In this document: one piece after another, positions 54,540-64,000 of the stretch
Layout: the number at the start of each line of letters is the position of its first letter
Numbering within the stretch: position 1 is the first letter of the stretch
Assembly (NCBI GenBank): GCA_047967505.1
Contig: CM106540.1
Origin: Dipteris shenzhenensis
Taxonomy: Eukaryota > Polypodiophyta > Polypodiopsida > Gleicheniales
Strand: one strand, 5' to 3'
Length of the DNA stretch: 64,000 nucleotides
Position numbers and translations under genes: made by a program
The notes under the pieces: generated by a model
Seen by the model: the letters and a program-made list of their open reading frames with translations, nothing else
Told to the model about the DNA's origin: nothing
The model's database searches: none

Positions 54540-55930
54540 CATGCATCACAACTCTTTTGATGCTTCTAGTGGAGACTATGGCAACTCTTCTGATGCTTCC
54601 AATGGAGGCTGTGGTGCTCTAGATGTACACTCAGTCTCTACTTCTTCTGTAGTATGTAGTGCTTTCGGAGTAGACTCAGTATCCTCTTCCTTAAATGCAA
54701 GCAGAGCCTGTGGCAACTCTTCTGATGCTTCCAGTGGAGGCTGTGGTACTGTAAGTGTACACTGAGTCTCTACTTCTTCTATAGTGTGCAGTGCTTTCAG
54801 AGTAGACTCAGTCTCCTCTTCCTTAAATGCAAGCTCTGATATTGCTTCAGTTTCACGTTGTATTCTAATGGCAGCAATTAGGTCTCAAATGATTTCAGCC
54901 CTAAACAATTGTATATCCTCCTCTGAATATTTGAGCTCCAAAGAGTCTTCCGATGAGACTTATGGCTTAAGTGAGAAATTTTCTTTGAAAATCAACATGC
55001 AGTTATAGGCAACTCTCCACCCACAACTATGCCCATCTTCCTGCTCTACTACTAAATGCTTTTGGAAGTCTAGCAAGTCTTTGTACTGTCCTGTTTCTCT
55101 GATAGCAGATACCAACTTCTCAATCGGCCTGCTCATCATGACATATGAAAAAAACTTTGTGTGTCTATTACATAAGGTACATAATATAGAAGTAACAACA
55201 GATTAATAGAATACTTACGTTTGCACTGAGCCATGAAAGCCTATAATCGAGTTGACAAACCAACAATAGTTGTCTTCAAGGTCCCAAACCACTAGACTCC
55301 AATGTTCCCTACATGAATAATTAAGAACCATTATTATTTAACACAATGTTGCCAGTATAAGATGAAAATAAAGGTTGCCATGATACTTACATCTCGTGAT
55401 ATGCCATAAATAGGACTCGCATGCCATGTAAATGTAAAGGCTATAACCATTTACAAACATCGGCTATCATCTTTCTGCTATCGCTAAGTATAGGAGAAAG
55501 GAGGGAATCCAACATATACACACGGTTTTGTATGGCTCTACAAAATTGTGAGATAACTATACTGCACCAACAAATAAATGAATATTAGCTTATTAGATTT
55601 AATCAAAATATTGAATTATCAAGCAGAGAAAAAGTTTGTATCAAACCTGAGAATGGCCATCATAATGTTGTTATTGACCTCATTTGAAGCTCTAGAGAGG
55701 ATTGAAATCTCCTCTCCCCCAAATTCAAGATACTGAGGTCTATGTTGAATCATAGCCCTAACATTAAAAGAGCTTCCCAATTCTTCCAATGAAGCCATGT
55801 TTGTAGAGTTGAGGTCTTCTATCCCCTTTGACTCTTTGATGGCATTCATTTCGCACTCCTCTGAGCCATTATCTATTTGCCTTGTGGGAGGGTCCATAAT
55901 GTCGCCCTTAATGATTGCTTGAATGGTCAT
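54540..55930 (-). pseudogene. ULP1-like protease module C plus acidic tail repeats
   Basis: Four exon-like blocks. (i) 55930-55653 with SSFNVRAMIQHRPQYLEFGG and NNNIMMAILR. (ii) 55565-55393 with AIQNRVYMLDSLLSPIL and MRVLFMAYHE. (iii) 55310-55219 with EHWSLVVWDL and CWFVNSI. (iv) from 55145 with VEQEDGHSCGWRVAYNCML. His (HW), Gln and Cys (SCGW) match the C48 active site; the usual Asp is Asn (VNS). Block iv continues into two 132-bp (44-residue) repeats with AFKEEETESTLKALHTIEEV, at about 54830-54570, then stops. Stops inside ii (near 55445) and iv (about 54965) show decay. Confidence 0.65.
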
Positions 55931-55934
55931 GTTA

Positions 55935-56884
55935 TAAATGCATAGAGATGCAAATCCATATATGTTGATAGTGTGGTGTCATTTGACCAAGTACCAAAAA
56001 GCAATTGTAGCCCACCCTCCATCCACAATTATAGATGTGGCTATCCTCTTGATGTGATACCTGACATGTTATATACTCTATTTGTTGTGCCAAGTCACAT
56101 TGCCGCATTACTGTGTTGATAGTACCTACTAACTTTCGAGCCGATCTACACATCAAAACATATAACAACAGTGAATATGTGCATTGCATATCAATCTACA
56201 TGTCAAGAAGTGACAACAAGTGTAGTCTATACTTACTCTAACACAGTGCCATGGACGGATGTCATTGAGTTGGCAAAGAAGCACTTCTTAGCAAAGATGT
56301 CCATGACTACCAAACTCCAATGTGAGTTGCATTATCAATAAAGAATAATTACTATGTTTGAGACAATTCTAGCAATGCAATAGAAAAAACAAGTAGGGTT
56401 TGATGCTTACTTCTCATAATATGCTGTAAAGATAACTCGTGCCTCATTCATAGGAACGTGCTTCAACCACTTACAAACATCCTCTATGGTTTCTTCTTTG
56501 TTGCTAAACACTTCTGAAATAAGAGGATCGAGCATATATGAAACGCTTTGTATATTTTGAGGAAAATTTGCTATAACATTACTATATTAAAAAAAAAGTA
56601 TTAGCTTCTTGGGTTTAATCAAAATAAGCCAAGGAAAAGGTTGCATCAAACCTGAGGATGGTTGTAATGACTTTGACATTGACCTCTTTCTTAGGATTCA
56701 AGAGGATTAAAATCTCTTCTTCACCAAATTCAAAAAAATGAGGTTGTTGTCGAATTAACAACATAGCGGTGAATGAACTTCCAATTTGCTGCAATAGAGT
56801 CATATTTTCATGACTCATCTTATTGAGAGAGTAGTCTACATCATATTCTTCTTCACTTGCTATGTCTTCTACATCCTCCTTCTG
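55935..56884 (-). pseudogene. ULP1-like protease module B
   Basis: Blocks parallel to modules A and C: (i) 56884-56653 with GSSFTAMLLIRQQPHFFEFG and EVNVKVITTILR; (ii) about 56580-56411 with YMLDPLISEVFSNKEETIED and EARVIFTAYYEK; (iii) about 56335-56229 with SHWSLVVMDIF and CFFANSM; (iv) about 56160-55935 with a diverged HQEDSHIYNCGWRVGYN. A 3' splice site, TTTATAGCAG, precedes block i. This module has the fewest visible stops, but block iv is shortened after the Cys motif relative to A. The triad again reads His-Asn-Cys. Confidence 0.6.
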
Positions 56885-57255
56885 CTATAAAAATATAAAA
56901 AAGTTATGCGATGTACACATTCTAAATAAAGGCTTAAACAAGTAGATAAGGTTTCATACATGCTTTCATTAGAGTGAGTCTCTCCTCCTCTTGGAGCAAA
57001 AATTTAAAAAGTAAGGTTTCATACATGCTTTCATTAGAGTGAGTCTCTCCTCCTCTTGAAGGAAAAATTTTAAAAGTTATGAGATTTACACATCCCAAAT
57101 AAAAATAAAGGTTTAAATAATCATAGAAGTATAAAGATAGCATGCTTTCATTAGACTCAGTCTCTTCTCCTCTTGGAGGAAAATATAAAAAAGTTATGAG
57201 ATTTACACATCCCAATTAAAGGCTTGAACAAGCATACAAGTATAAAGATAAGGTT
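56885..57255. repeat. Short tandem repeats between protease modules A and B
   Basis: A block CATGCTTTCATTAGAGTGAG with TCTCTCCTCCTCTTG occurs at about 56958, 57022 and (more diverged) 57137, each followed by AAAAATTT-type sequence. It lies in what would be the intron between modules A and B. Confidence 0.65.
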
Positions 57256-58442
57256 TTATACATGCTGCAATGTAGTCATATTTTCAGGTTGTTTCCCAAT
57301 GGTAGCAATTAGACGCTGAATACTCTCAGCCCAAAATGCTAGTAGATCGGCTTCTGTATATGATTCCATTTTGACTGGTAACTCCAAATCAAAAATCTCT
57401 CTAAGAAACAACATGCAATTGTAGGCAACTCTCCACCCACAGTTGTGCCCATCTTTTTGCTCCACTGGTAGATGCCGTTTGAATTCTACTTGGTCTTGTT
57501 GCTCCGTGGTTGTTCTGATAGCAGATACTAGCCGATATGCAGCACTATCCATCATGACATATTAATATATTTAATATGTCATGATCATAAGATACAAAAT
57601 AAGAAAGTGACAAAAATATTAAGAGAATAATTACCTTAGGGAGTTGGCATGATAGCCTTCCATTGAATTCACAAACCACAAATGGTTGACTTCAAGGTCC
57701 CAAGCGATCAAACTCCAATGTGAGCTACACGACCAGAATAAAAATGATTATTGTTTTACACAAACTTGCCAAAGAAATAGTAAAAATAAGGTTGGAGTTG
57801 ATACTTACTCCTCATGATAAGGCATAAAGATGACTCGCACCCCATCTAAATTCAAAGGGCTTAACTAGGTACAAACATCTTCTATAGTCTTTTAAGGAGA
57901 GCAAAGAATAGAAGAAAGGAGAGCATCGAGCATGTAGACACAATTTTGCACTGCACTAGGAAGCAGAGAAATAACTACACTACACCAAGAAATAAACAAA
58001 CGTTAGCTCATAGAATTGATTTGCATTTTGCACTAGGAAACTGATATATATAACTACACTGTAAACAAATAAACAAATGTTAGCTAATTGAAGTAGCAAC
58101 AAATAAACAAACGTTACCTGAGAATGGCCAGGATAACATTGTCATTAACCTCTTTTAGAGGATTGAAACCTCCTCTCTACCAAAGCTCAAATACTGAGGT
58201 TCTCGTTTCAAAACGATCCTAACTTCAAATGAGCTCTCCATTTTATCCAATGCAGCTAAATTTGCAGAATGGGTCTCCGTCATAGCTTGTATTCTATGTT
58301 TGCGGTCATTCTGCTTTTCCATGGTGTCTTTAAAGCTCTTGTGCTCATGGGATTCTTCAATCAAATTTAGAGGTGGTTGCATTGCTGAAGTAGAAGGGAC
58401 TGCCTCCATATTGACTTCATCCATTTCTTCTCCCTCTATTGC
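57256..58442 (-). pseudogene. ULP1-like protease module A
   Basis: Blocks: (i) 58442-58119, after a TTTGTTTACAG acceptor, with an acidic linker (AIEGEEMDEVNMEAVPSTS), ESSFEVRIVLKREPQYLSFG and, after a one-base shift near 58150, EVNDNVILAIL before a GTAACG donor; (ii) about 57975-57809 with NCVYMLDALLSSILCSP and two stops; (iii) about 57725-57635 with SHWSLIAWDLEVNHLWFVNS; (iv) 57555-57256, fully open, with VEQKDGHNCGWRVAYNCMLF and TEADLLAFWAESIQRLIATI. H-W, Q and NCGW fit the C48 protease core; Asn takes the Asp place. Confidence 0.65.
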
Positions 58443-58533
58443 CTGTAAACAAATATGAGAGATTAGATTCATTATCTTTAAATTTAAATCTTATTTAAAA
58501 AATTGTATTTAGTTGAGAAATAGAGACTTCATA

Positions 58534-61500
58534 CCACTAAGTATTGTCGTAGTGGCCTTTTTACATAACTCTGCGAGCCATAATTATCAAAGAAGGCATC
58601 ATCATCTTTCTCTTCATCCACCAACCTCTCTCTAAAAGGGTCATGTAAGTCCATCTTTTAATCATCATCAATTGGGACATTATGATCTTCAAGGTAATCA
58701 TCCATGTCATTAGTGTCCTTGTACTCTATCTCTTTTTCATAGCCTATGGTTAGATCTGCTTGAAGCTGAAAATAAGCCATGAAATTCTTGTTTTCAATAA
58801 TATTTGTGGAGTTGCCTTTGCTGAGGAGATCCTCCAATAAATATCCCATCCTGCACAAGGTGACCTCCCAACCTGCCGGTAGCAAATTCTCCATCATGGT
58901 AAGCAAGAGACTCCCACTTTTTGCAGGACTTCCATAGTTGTTTTTTTGATAATGTATGGACCTGGGAATATCTTGCTCTTCTAGCATCAATCTCAAATTA
59001 TTTGAATTCCCTCTTATGTTCTTTTGTAAGGAGTGATCAGGGTTGGGACTCCGCATACACAAGAAGAATGATTCAAGAGATTGAATCGCTATGCCACAGT
59101 CTCTCTTGCCTCTGCTGCATAAACACCACTATAGATCTTCAAATCTGATGAATATGCTCGCTCTAGAGTAACCTGCATGGCTTCTTTGTCTTTTTTATCA
59201 ACAAAAATGACAATGTTGCAAATTGCCACTTTGCTAATGGTGGTATATTCTATTCTATCAATGAAGTTATGGATATCATCGCTAGAAACTTCATTGATAA
59301 AGAATAGTTGTGGCTTATCCCATGCTGACTCATTCTTGATGAAGTCATCTTCTGAAACTCCCCTGAAGTTCACAAGCTTTCCAGACTCTGCCGTAACCTC
59401 TACATTGAATTGAAAGCTTTGGTGCATATCTTTCGGCATCCTTATCTCACTGATTAATCTTTCCACATATGCAACCACCTGTTGTGGGATTTTTTTTCTC
59501 ATGTAAGAGGTTACTATTTCTGACCCATCTTCATCCATTTTAATCCACCTATTTGCCCATAGCTTTACCTTGGGTGTTGACAAAGAAGCTATATGCTTGA
59601 CCACATTATAGTCAATGTTACAATGAGTAAGTGGAATTTGTTTCTTTGACAGCAAATACTTAATGGCACTATGCACTACATCACGCCTCACCTGTACATT
59701 GATGCATTCTTCCATGCAGTGGTCTTTGTCTTTCTTTCCAAAAAGCCATTCTTTCTTTAAAAGTTTTTGTGCTGCCATGGATGCATACTTGTCAGGTACG
59801 TACTTTATAGGCCTCCATATCCTTGCCATCAACTCCTTCTTATCCATTACCTTTGACTTTTCGGAGATAAACAAAGGAGCTTCATAGGTCAACTGTCCAC
59901 GCTCACAAGCAATGCATGTTTCAAGCATCTCATTGAACACTTCAAGAGGATGAAATATGATAGAATTATAGTCGGCATATCTGTCCCTCACCACCTTGAG
60001 GCTTGTCATATTTTCTTCTCACTCGTGAGTTCCCCTAGGCATAACTGCACTAAAAGAAGTATAGAAGTTTGTGAGTGTGTCAGCGTCTGCTTTTGTGACC
60101 TTTCGCTTCAAATTAGGATTTGGAGAACCAAATGTTGTCCATATAACCCTTGCCTTCTGTAAGAACTTTGATGTTGAGGATATCTTACACTTTCCATGGA
60201 CATAATGATTAAGTCTTTCGGACTCAATCAAATACTTGATCTCATGCTTGAATATACAGATTGTTGTAGGATAATAATGGAATGAACTTATCTTTGCAAA
60301 TTGTTTTGAAGTGAGTCTTTTGACCTCCTTTGCTTCTTTTGCGATCTGATTACAAGCATAAGCCCAATGTTGACCATCAATGGGCTGGAATATGCAATAA
60401 AGGAGGAATTCCTTCTTTGCTTCCTTTAGCATATTCTCACCTTGTGCCTCTTTGCCTTGTTCATGTGGAATATTTTTAAGAGTTTCTTTAAAGAATCGAC
60501 TGAAGGTTTCCTCGAAATTTGTAGGCCCTGTAAATGTTATTTGATCCAGAAAGCTATTTTTGATTGGACAAAACATTATTGGGCGCAGGACCACATTGCT
60601 TGCCACACGTTTCTTTCCATCTCTCAAAGCCTCATATATTTGTAGTGCATAGGATATATTAAGGCTTTGGCTATTAGTAAAGACAATTGCAGCTTCCACA
60701 TCTTTGGCATTCACAAACCATGTCCTTTGACCCCAGACATATCCCACATCATCATCTATTACTGCTTTATTAAGACGCAGATTAAGATTTTTGATTGATG
60801 TGAGTTCATCCTGATCATCTTCAGCCTCGAGTTCTGAGTCTTCTTCATCTTTCTCTTCTTTTAACCATTTTTCATCCACATGATCTTTCTCTACAGTGGG
60901 ACGATGCCTTTTTTTACTGCTTGGAACCGTGGCTCTTGCAGTACTAGCCTTTTGCATTTCACGTCGTGGTTTGCTAGCAAGAGCTTCTAGCATAACTGTA
61001 GTGGATCGACCTTGATCTTCTTCAATTTTTTTAAATTTCCGTGCACTCAAGGCTTGTGTTTCATCATCCTTAGTTACATCCACCATTTCTTGCTCTAGAA
61101 GTTTGCGCTCATGTTCTACACTTTTGTGACAGTGTGCATGTTCTTCTTGTCCCTGCATCGAAGTCTAAGCTTGATCTCCTTCATGTGAAGATCCTTGAAT
61201 ATGAGGAGCATATTGTGCATCTTGAAAGTACTCAAACATTATCTTTGCATGCATCCTTTTTGCCACCACACTAGGAAATCGTTCCCAAGTATATGCAAGA
61301 GCCTCCAATGCACTTTGCAGCTCTGGAAACTTTGATGGTTGAGGAGGAGGCATCACAAAGGCCTTTGACTCTCTCCTTGACACAACAAAATGAAGACTGC
61401 CAACTTCAAGATCTGAACTCTTTGTGAAAATATCCATAAAAGTCTCTTTTGGCTCTATCATTATGCCTACTACAAGGCTTGAAGTCATATCTTTTTTGAA

Positions 61501-61659
61501 GAAAGTAGCATCCCATGGATCTTCAACATCATTGAACTCCCTTTTTAACATAAGTAGAAAGAGTCTCTTTTCCTTTTGATGAAGAAACCAAGCTCTTCTG
61601 CCCATGTGATATCGAGTCCACCTACCAAAGCCATTGGGGCTATATTCCTTTCCTTTCAA
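58534..61659 (-). pseudogene. Long N-terminal region of the ULP1-like locus, unrecognised
   Basis: One reading frame covers 61659-59089 (about 856 codons) with only two stops: TAG at 61165 and TGA at 60016-60018. A frame change near 59080 leads to 59062-58658 and, past a TAA, to 58534 where GTATGA could be a donor. Visible parts: an N-terminal block with FGRWTRYHMGRRAWFLHQKE and LEALAYTWERFPSVVAKRMH; a Lys/Glu-rich, probably coiled linker (about 61150-60800); YVWGQRTWFVNAKDVEAAIV; FQPIDGQHWAYACNQIAKEA; IWRPIKYVPDKYASMAAQKL; then an acidic end (DTNDMDDYLEDHN). I recognise no known domain. Coding-like composition over 3 kb with so few lesions implies a recently functional gene. Confidence 0.6.
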
Positions 61660-62640
61660 TGGACATGTTTCTAAAGAAGTTTAAATTACTATAAATAAGT
61701 ATTAAATTGGACTTATATATCACTCTCATAAAATTATACACTTAATATTTAATACTCTATATGCAAGATTTTCCAAAATATAACCCCTTAGATGTGCTCA
61801 AATGGGGTTTTCCAATCAATTTGAGTGGTTGACTACCTTGGAAGACCTACTTCAAAGGGGTTTCGCTGGCAAAACTACCTTGATGGCTTGCTTCAATGAG
61901 TTTTCTTTGGAGAAACCCTTTCATGAAAATAGGTTGAGAGAGTTTTTCAATGTCACCCCCTATTAAGTTAAAGTTGTAAGAAGGATCATAAGGGCATGTT
62001 CATAGAGAAGTCTACTCCACATGTGGGTTCCTTCAAAAGCCATCCCATTATGTTCTCACCATTCCCAAAGATTCACGTAAGGAATTTTGTATACAATAGG
62101 CATTGCTATAATACTTTTCATATTTCTAAGTGAAACTATGTTTTCTTTCGATCCATTTTTGCCATATTTGTGTATAGTTAGAAAGTTTTTTTTTCCTTTG
62201 CTCAGATGCTCGAAAGATTTCCCTCAGAAAATGCTCATCCTCTGAGTGAAGGGACTGACAATGATTAGGAACTAGTTAGAAAAATTTGAGCATGGCTTTG
62301 ATTGGCAACTTGGAGAATTGTCTCTCCTCTAAGGCAATCTAATCTATGCTAAACTATGCTAAACCAACCATCGAAGTGAAGAAAAGCAATAAATAATTTC
62401 TTTTTTTGTGTTCATTTTAATGTGCTGGGGTTTAGGAGGCTTAAATATGCAAAAGAAGGGTTTTTGATGTAGAGGCTAAACCTGCATGTGAGAGAAATGA
62501 AGAACAAGTATCTAAAGAAAAGTTAACATTTTTCAATTTAAAAAATGAATATATATAAAAATATTATGTCATCTTCAAAACAAACCATAAATTCACTCTT
62601 TTATAAATTTTTAAAAGTATAATATAAAACATGTAGATAT
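61660..62640. other. AT-rich stretch upstream of the ULP1-like locus
   Basis: A possible 3' splice site, CTTCTTTAG, about 20 bp upstream of 61659 on the reverse strand hints at a further 5' exon, but none could be identified. No gene, repeat or promoter motif is recognised otherwise. Confidence 0.45.
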
Positions 62641-62966
62641 ATAAAGCTCTCTCTTTCCTCTGAACTTTCTCTCTCTCTCTCTCTCTCTCTTTCGACTCCT
62701 AATTCTCTTTGTAGCCATAGTCAAGACACCTCATTCTCTCTCTTAATCTCTCTTCTCTCTCTCTGACAACTCTTATGTGTTTCCCTCTCTGTCCTCATCC
62801 CACTCATTCTCTCTCTTATTTTATCTCAAGTCTCTCTTTCTCTCCCTCCCATGGCGGCTACGATTTATCATTCTCTCTGTTCATCTCTCTCTCTCTCTCC
62901 CTAGGATTTGTAATTATTTCTCTCTCTCTCTGTCTCCACCTCTCTCCTCTCTCTCTCTCTCTCCTG

Positions 62967-62998
<32 letters not shown>

Positions 62999-63397
62999 TT
63001 CTCTCTCTTAGCCTCTCTACCTCCCTACCTCTATCCTCTTGGCCGCTAGGATTGGTCATTCTTTCGCTCTCTATGTCTCTCTCTCTCTCTGAATTCTCTC
63101 TCTTAATCTCTCCCAGCCTTCCTCCCTCCCTCCCTCCCTCCCTCTCTCCCTTTCTCTCTCTCCTCTGTCCCTCTTCTCACTCTTAATCTCTCTTTCTCTC
63201 CCTCCCCTCTTCTCTCTCATTTTTCATTCTCTCTCTCTCTCTCTCTCCCTCCCTCCCTCCCTCCCTCCCTTGGCGGCCACGGTTGCGAGAAGTCTCATTC
63301 TCTCTCTCTCTACCTCCCTCTCTTGGTGGCCACGACCTCTAAAAGTTTCATTCTCTCTCCCTCTCTCTCTCCCTAAGTCTCCCTCCTCTCTTCTCTC

Positions 63398-63440
<43 letters not shown>

Positions 63441-64000
63441 CGTCCCTCCCTACTCTCTCCCTCCCTCCGGTGACCACGGCTACTAGAAGTACCTCTCTCT
63501 CTTTCTCTCTCTCTCCCTCTCTCTCCCTCTCTCTTTCTCTCTCCCTAAGTCTCCCTCCTCTCTTCTCTCTTTCTCTCTCTCTCTCTCCCTCTCCCTCCCT
63601 ACTCTCTCCCTCCCTCTAGCATAGAAGTTTCATTCCCTCTCTCTCCCTCTCTCTCTTTCTCTCTCTCTCTCCGTCTCTCTCCCTCTCTCTCTTTCTCTCT
63701 CCCTAAGTCTCCCTCCTCTCTTCTCTCTCTCTCTCTTCCTCTCCCTCCCTACTCTCTCCCTCCCTCTAGCAGCCACGGCCGCTAGGAGACTCTCTTCTCT
63801 CTCTCAATCTCTCTCTCCCTCTCTCAGATCTCTCTTTCTTTCCCTCCCTACTCTTCTCTCTCATTGCCGCCAAGAGACTCTCTTCTCTCTCTCCCTCTCT
63901 CAACTCTCTCTTTCTTTCCCTCCCTACTCTTCTCTCTCATTTATGGAGCCCCTCTTCTCTCTCTGAATCTCTTGTCTCTCTCCCTCTCTCTCTTTCTCTC
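62641..64000. repeat. CT microsatellite block with GC-rich punctuation
   Basis: (CT)n, (CCCT)n and CTCTCTTT runs cover the rest of the window, interrupted every 90-220 bp by short variants of GGCGGCCACGG plus CTAGAAGTTTCATT (for example about 62850, 63040, 63270, 63327, 63470, 63620, 63768, 63865). Between them CCCTAAGTCTCCCTCCTCTC recurs (63373, 63543, 63702). This suggests a higher-order tandem repeat of roughly 170 bp whose microsatellite parts have expanded. Open frames here are artefacts. Confidence 0.85.

Larger units (their letters stand above)
54540..61659 (-). pseudogene. Large unfamiliar locus: long N-terminal ORF plus three ULP1-like protease modules
   Basis: A reverse-strand locus of 7 kb. 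The N-terminal part (61659-58534) is listed separately. It is followed by a four-exon unit with ULP1/C48 protease hallmarks repeated three times (58442-57256, 56884-55935, 55930-54850) and a 44-residue acidic repeat. The order suggests one gene whose C-terminal protease exons were triplicated. In-frame stops lie at 61165, 60016-60018, 58658 and within modules, with frameshifts near 59080 and 58150, so it is probably inactive. ULP1-like domains accompany many plant transposon proteins, so a mobile origin is likely. I found no terminal repeats or transposase. Confidence 0.65.

Noticed and set aside
62775-63473. Leu/Ser-rich frames
   Set aside because: They are translations of CT microsatellite.
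1-64000. tRNA, rRNA or snoRNA genes
   Set aside because: No A/B-box clover-leaf or rRNA core motif was noticed; the initiator-Met-like 12-mers at 9460 and 36714 are primer-binding sites.

Overview
This window looks like gene-poor, transposon-rich nuclear DNA of a land plant with a large genome. The evidence is spliced En/Spm (CACTA) transposase genes with plant-type introns, Ty1/copia elements primed by initiator-Met tRNA, DUF4216/DUF4218-type domains, and kilobases of satellite and pyrimidine-rich repeats. I see no housekeeping gene, rRNA or tRNA. The family mix (a DUF7869-like protein, unfamiliar large proteins) is compatible with a fern, lycophyte, bryophyte or gymnosperm, but I cannot settle the clade from sequence alone.

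Layout. 1-1.6 kb: AT-rich and short tandem repeats. 1.6-8.2 kb: a nest of elements. A truncated CACTA copy carrying a Transposase_24 (Ptta/En/Spm) gene is split by a 5'-truncated copia, and its terminus abuts the tail of another CACTA copy. 8.2-11.9 kb: four 276-bp tandem repeats, the last split by a very young non-autonomous LTR element (348-bp LTRs, TSD GTTCA). 12.3-14.4 kb: a 262-bp duplication and a decayed TNP2 copy. 15.8-18.9 kb: a decayed reverse-strand gene with a Tnp1/DUF8039-like N-terminus and a DUF7869-like core. 18.95-22.6 kb: a foldback-like structure made of GATTTGGCC palindromes. 22.6-25.4 kb: unrecognised ORFs and an FCP1/NIF-like exon. 25.9-26.9 kb: a 1-kb homopyrimidine tract. 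27.5-28.3 kb: a divergent Transposase_24-like gene. 28.3-40.3 kb: two defective members of one copia family in opposite orientation, separated by degenerate sequence that includes a long imperfect hairpin. 41.1-42.4 kb: another TNP2 relic.

43.34-53.66 kb is the best-preserved element: a 10.3-kb CACTA transposon with two divergently transcribed genes. Transposase_24 runs leftward (3 exons, one +1 frameshift). TNP2 runs rightward (8 exons, no lesion seen). Between them lie about 2.6 kb of nested GCATAAGC palindromes. A 16-bp palindrome, GTCGCTATATAGCGAC, is arrayed at both ends and also occurs twice just upstream of TNP2, which suggests that transposase could bind its own promoter.

54.5-61.7 kb: an unfamiliar reverse-strand locus. 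About 3 kb of nearly open N-terminal coding sequence is followed by three tandem copies of a four-exon ULP1 (C48)-like cysteine-protease module, each with His and Cys retained and Asn at the usual Asp position, then a 44-residue acidic repeat. It carries stops and frameshifts. 62.6-64 kb: a CT-microsatellite block punctuated by a GC-rich GGCGGCCACGG motif.
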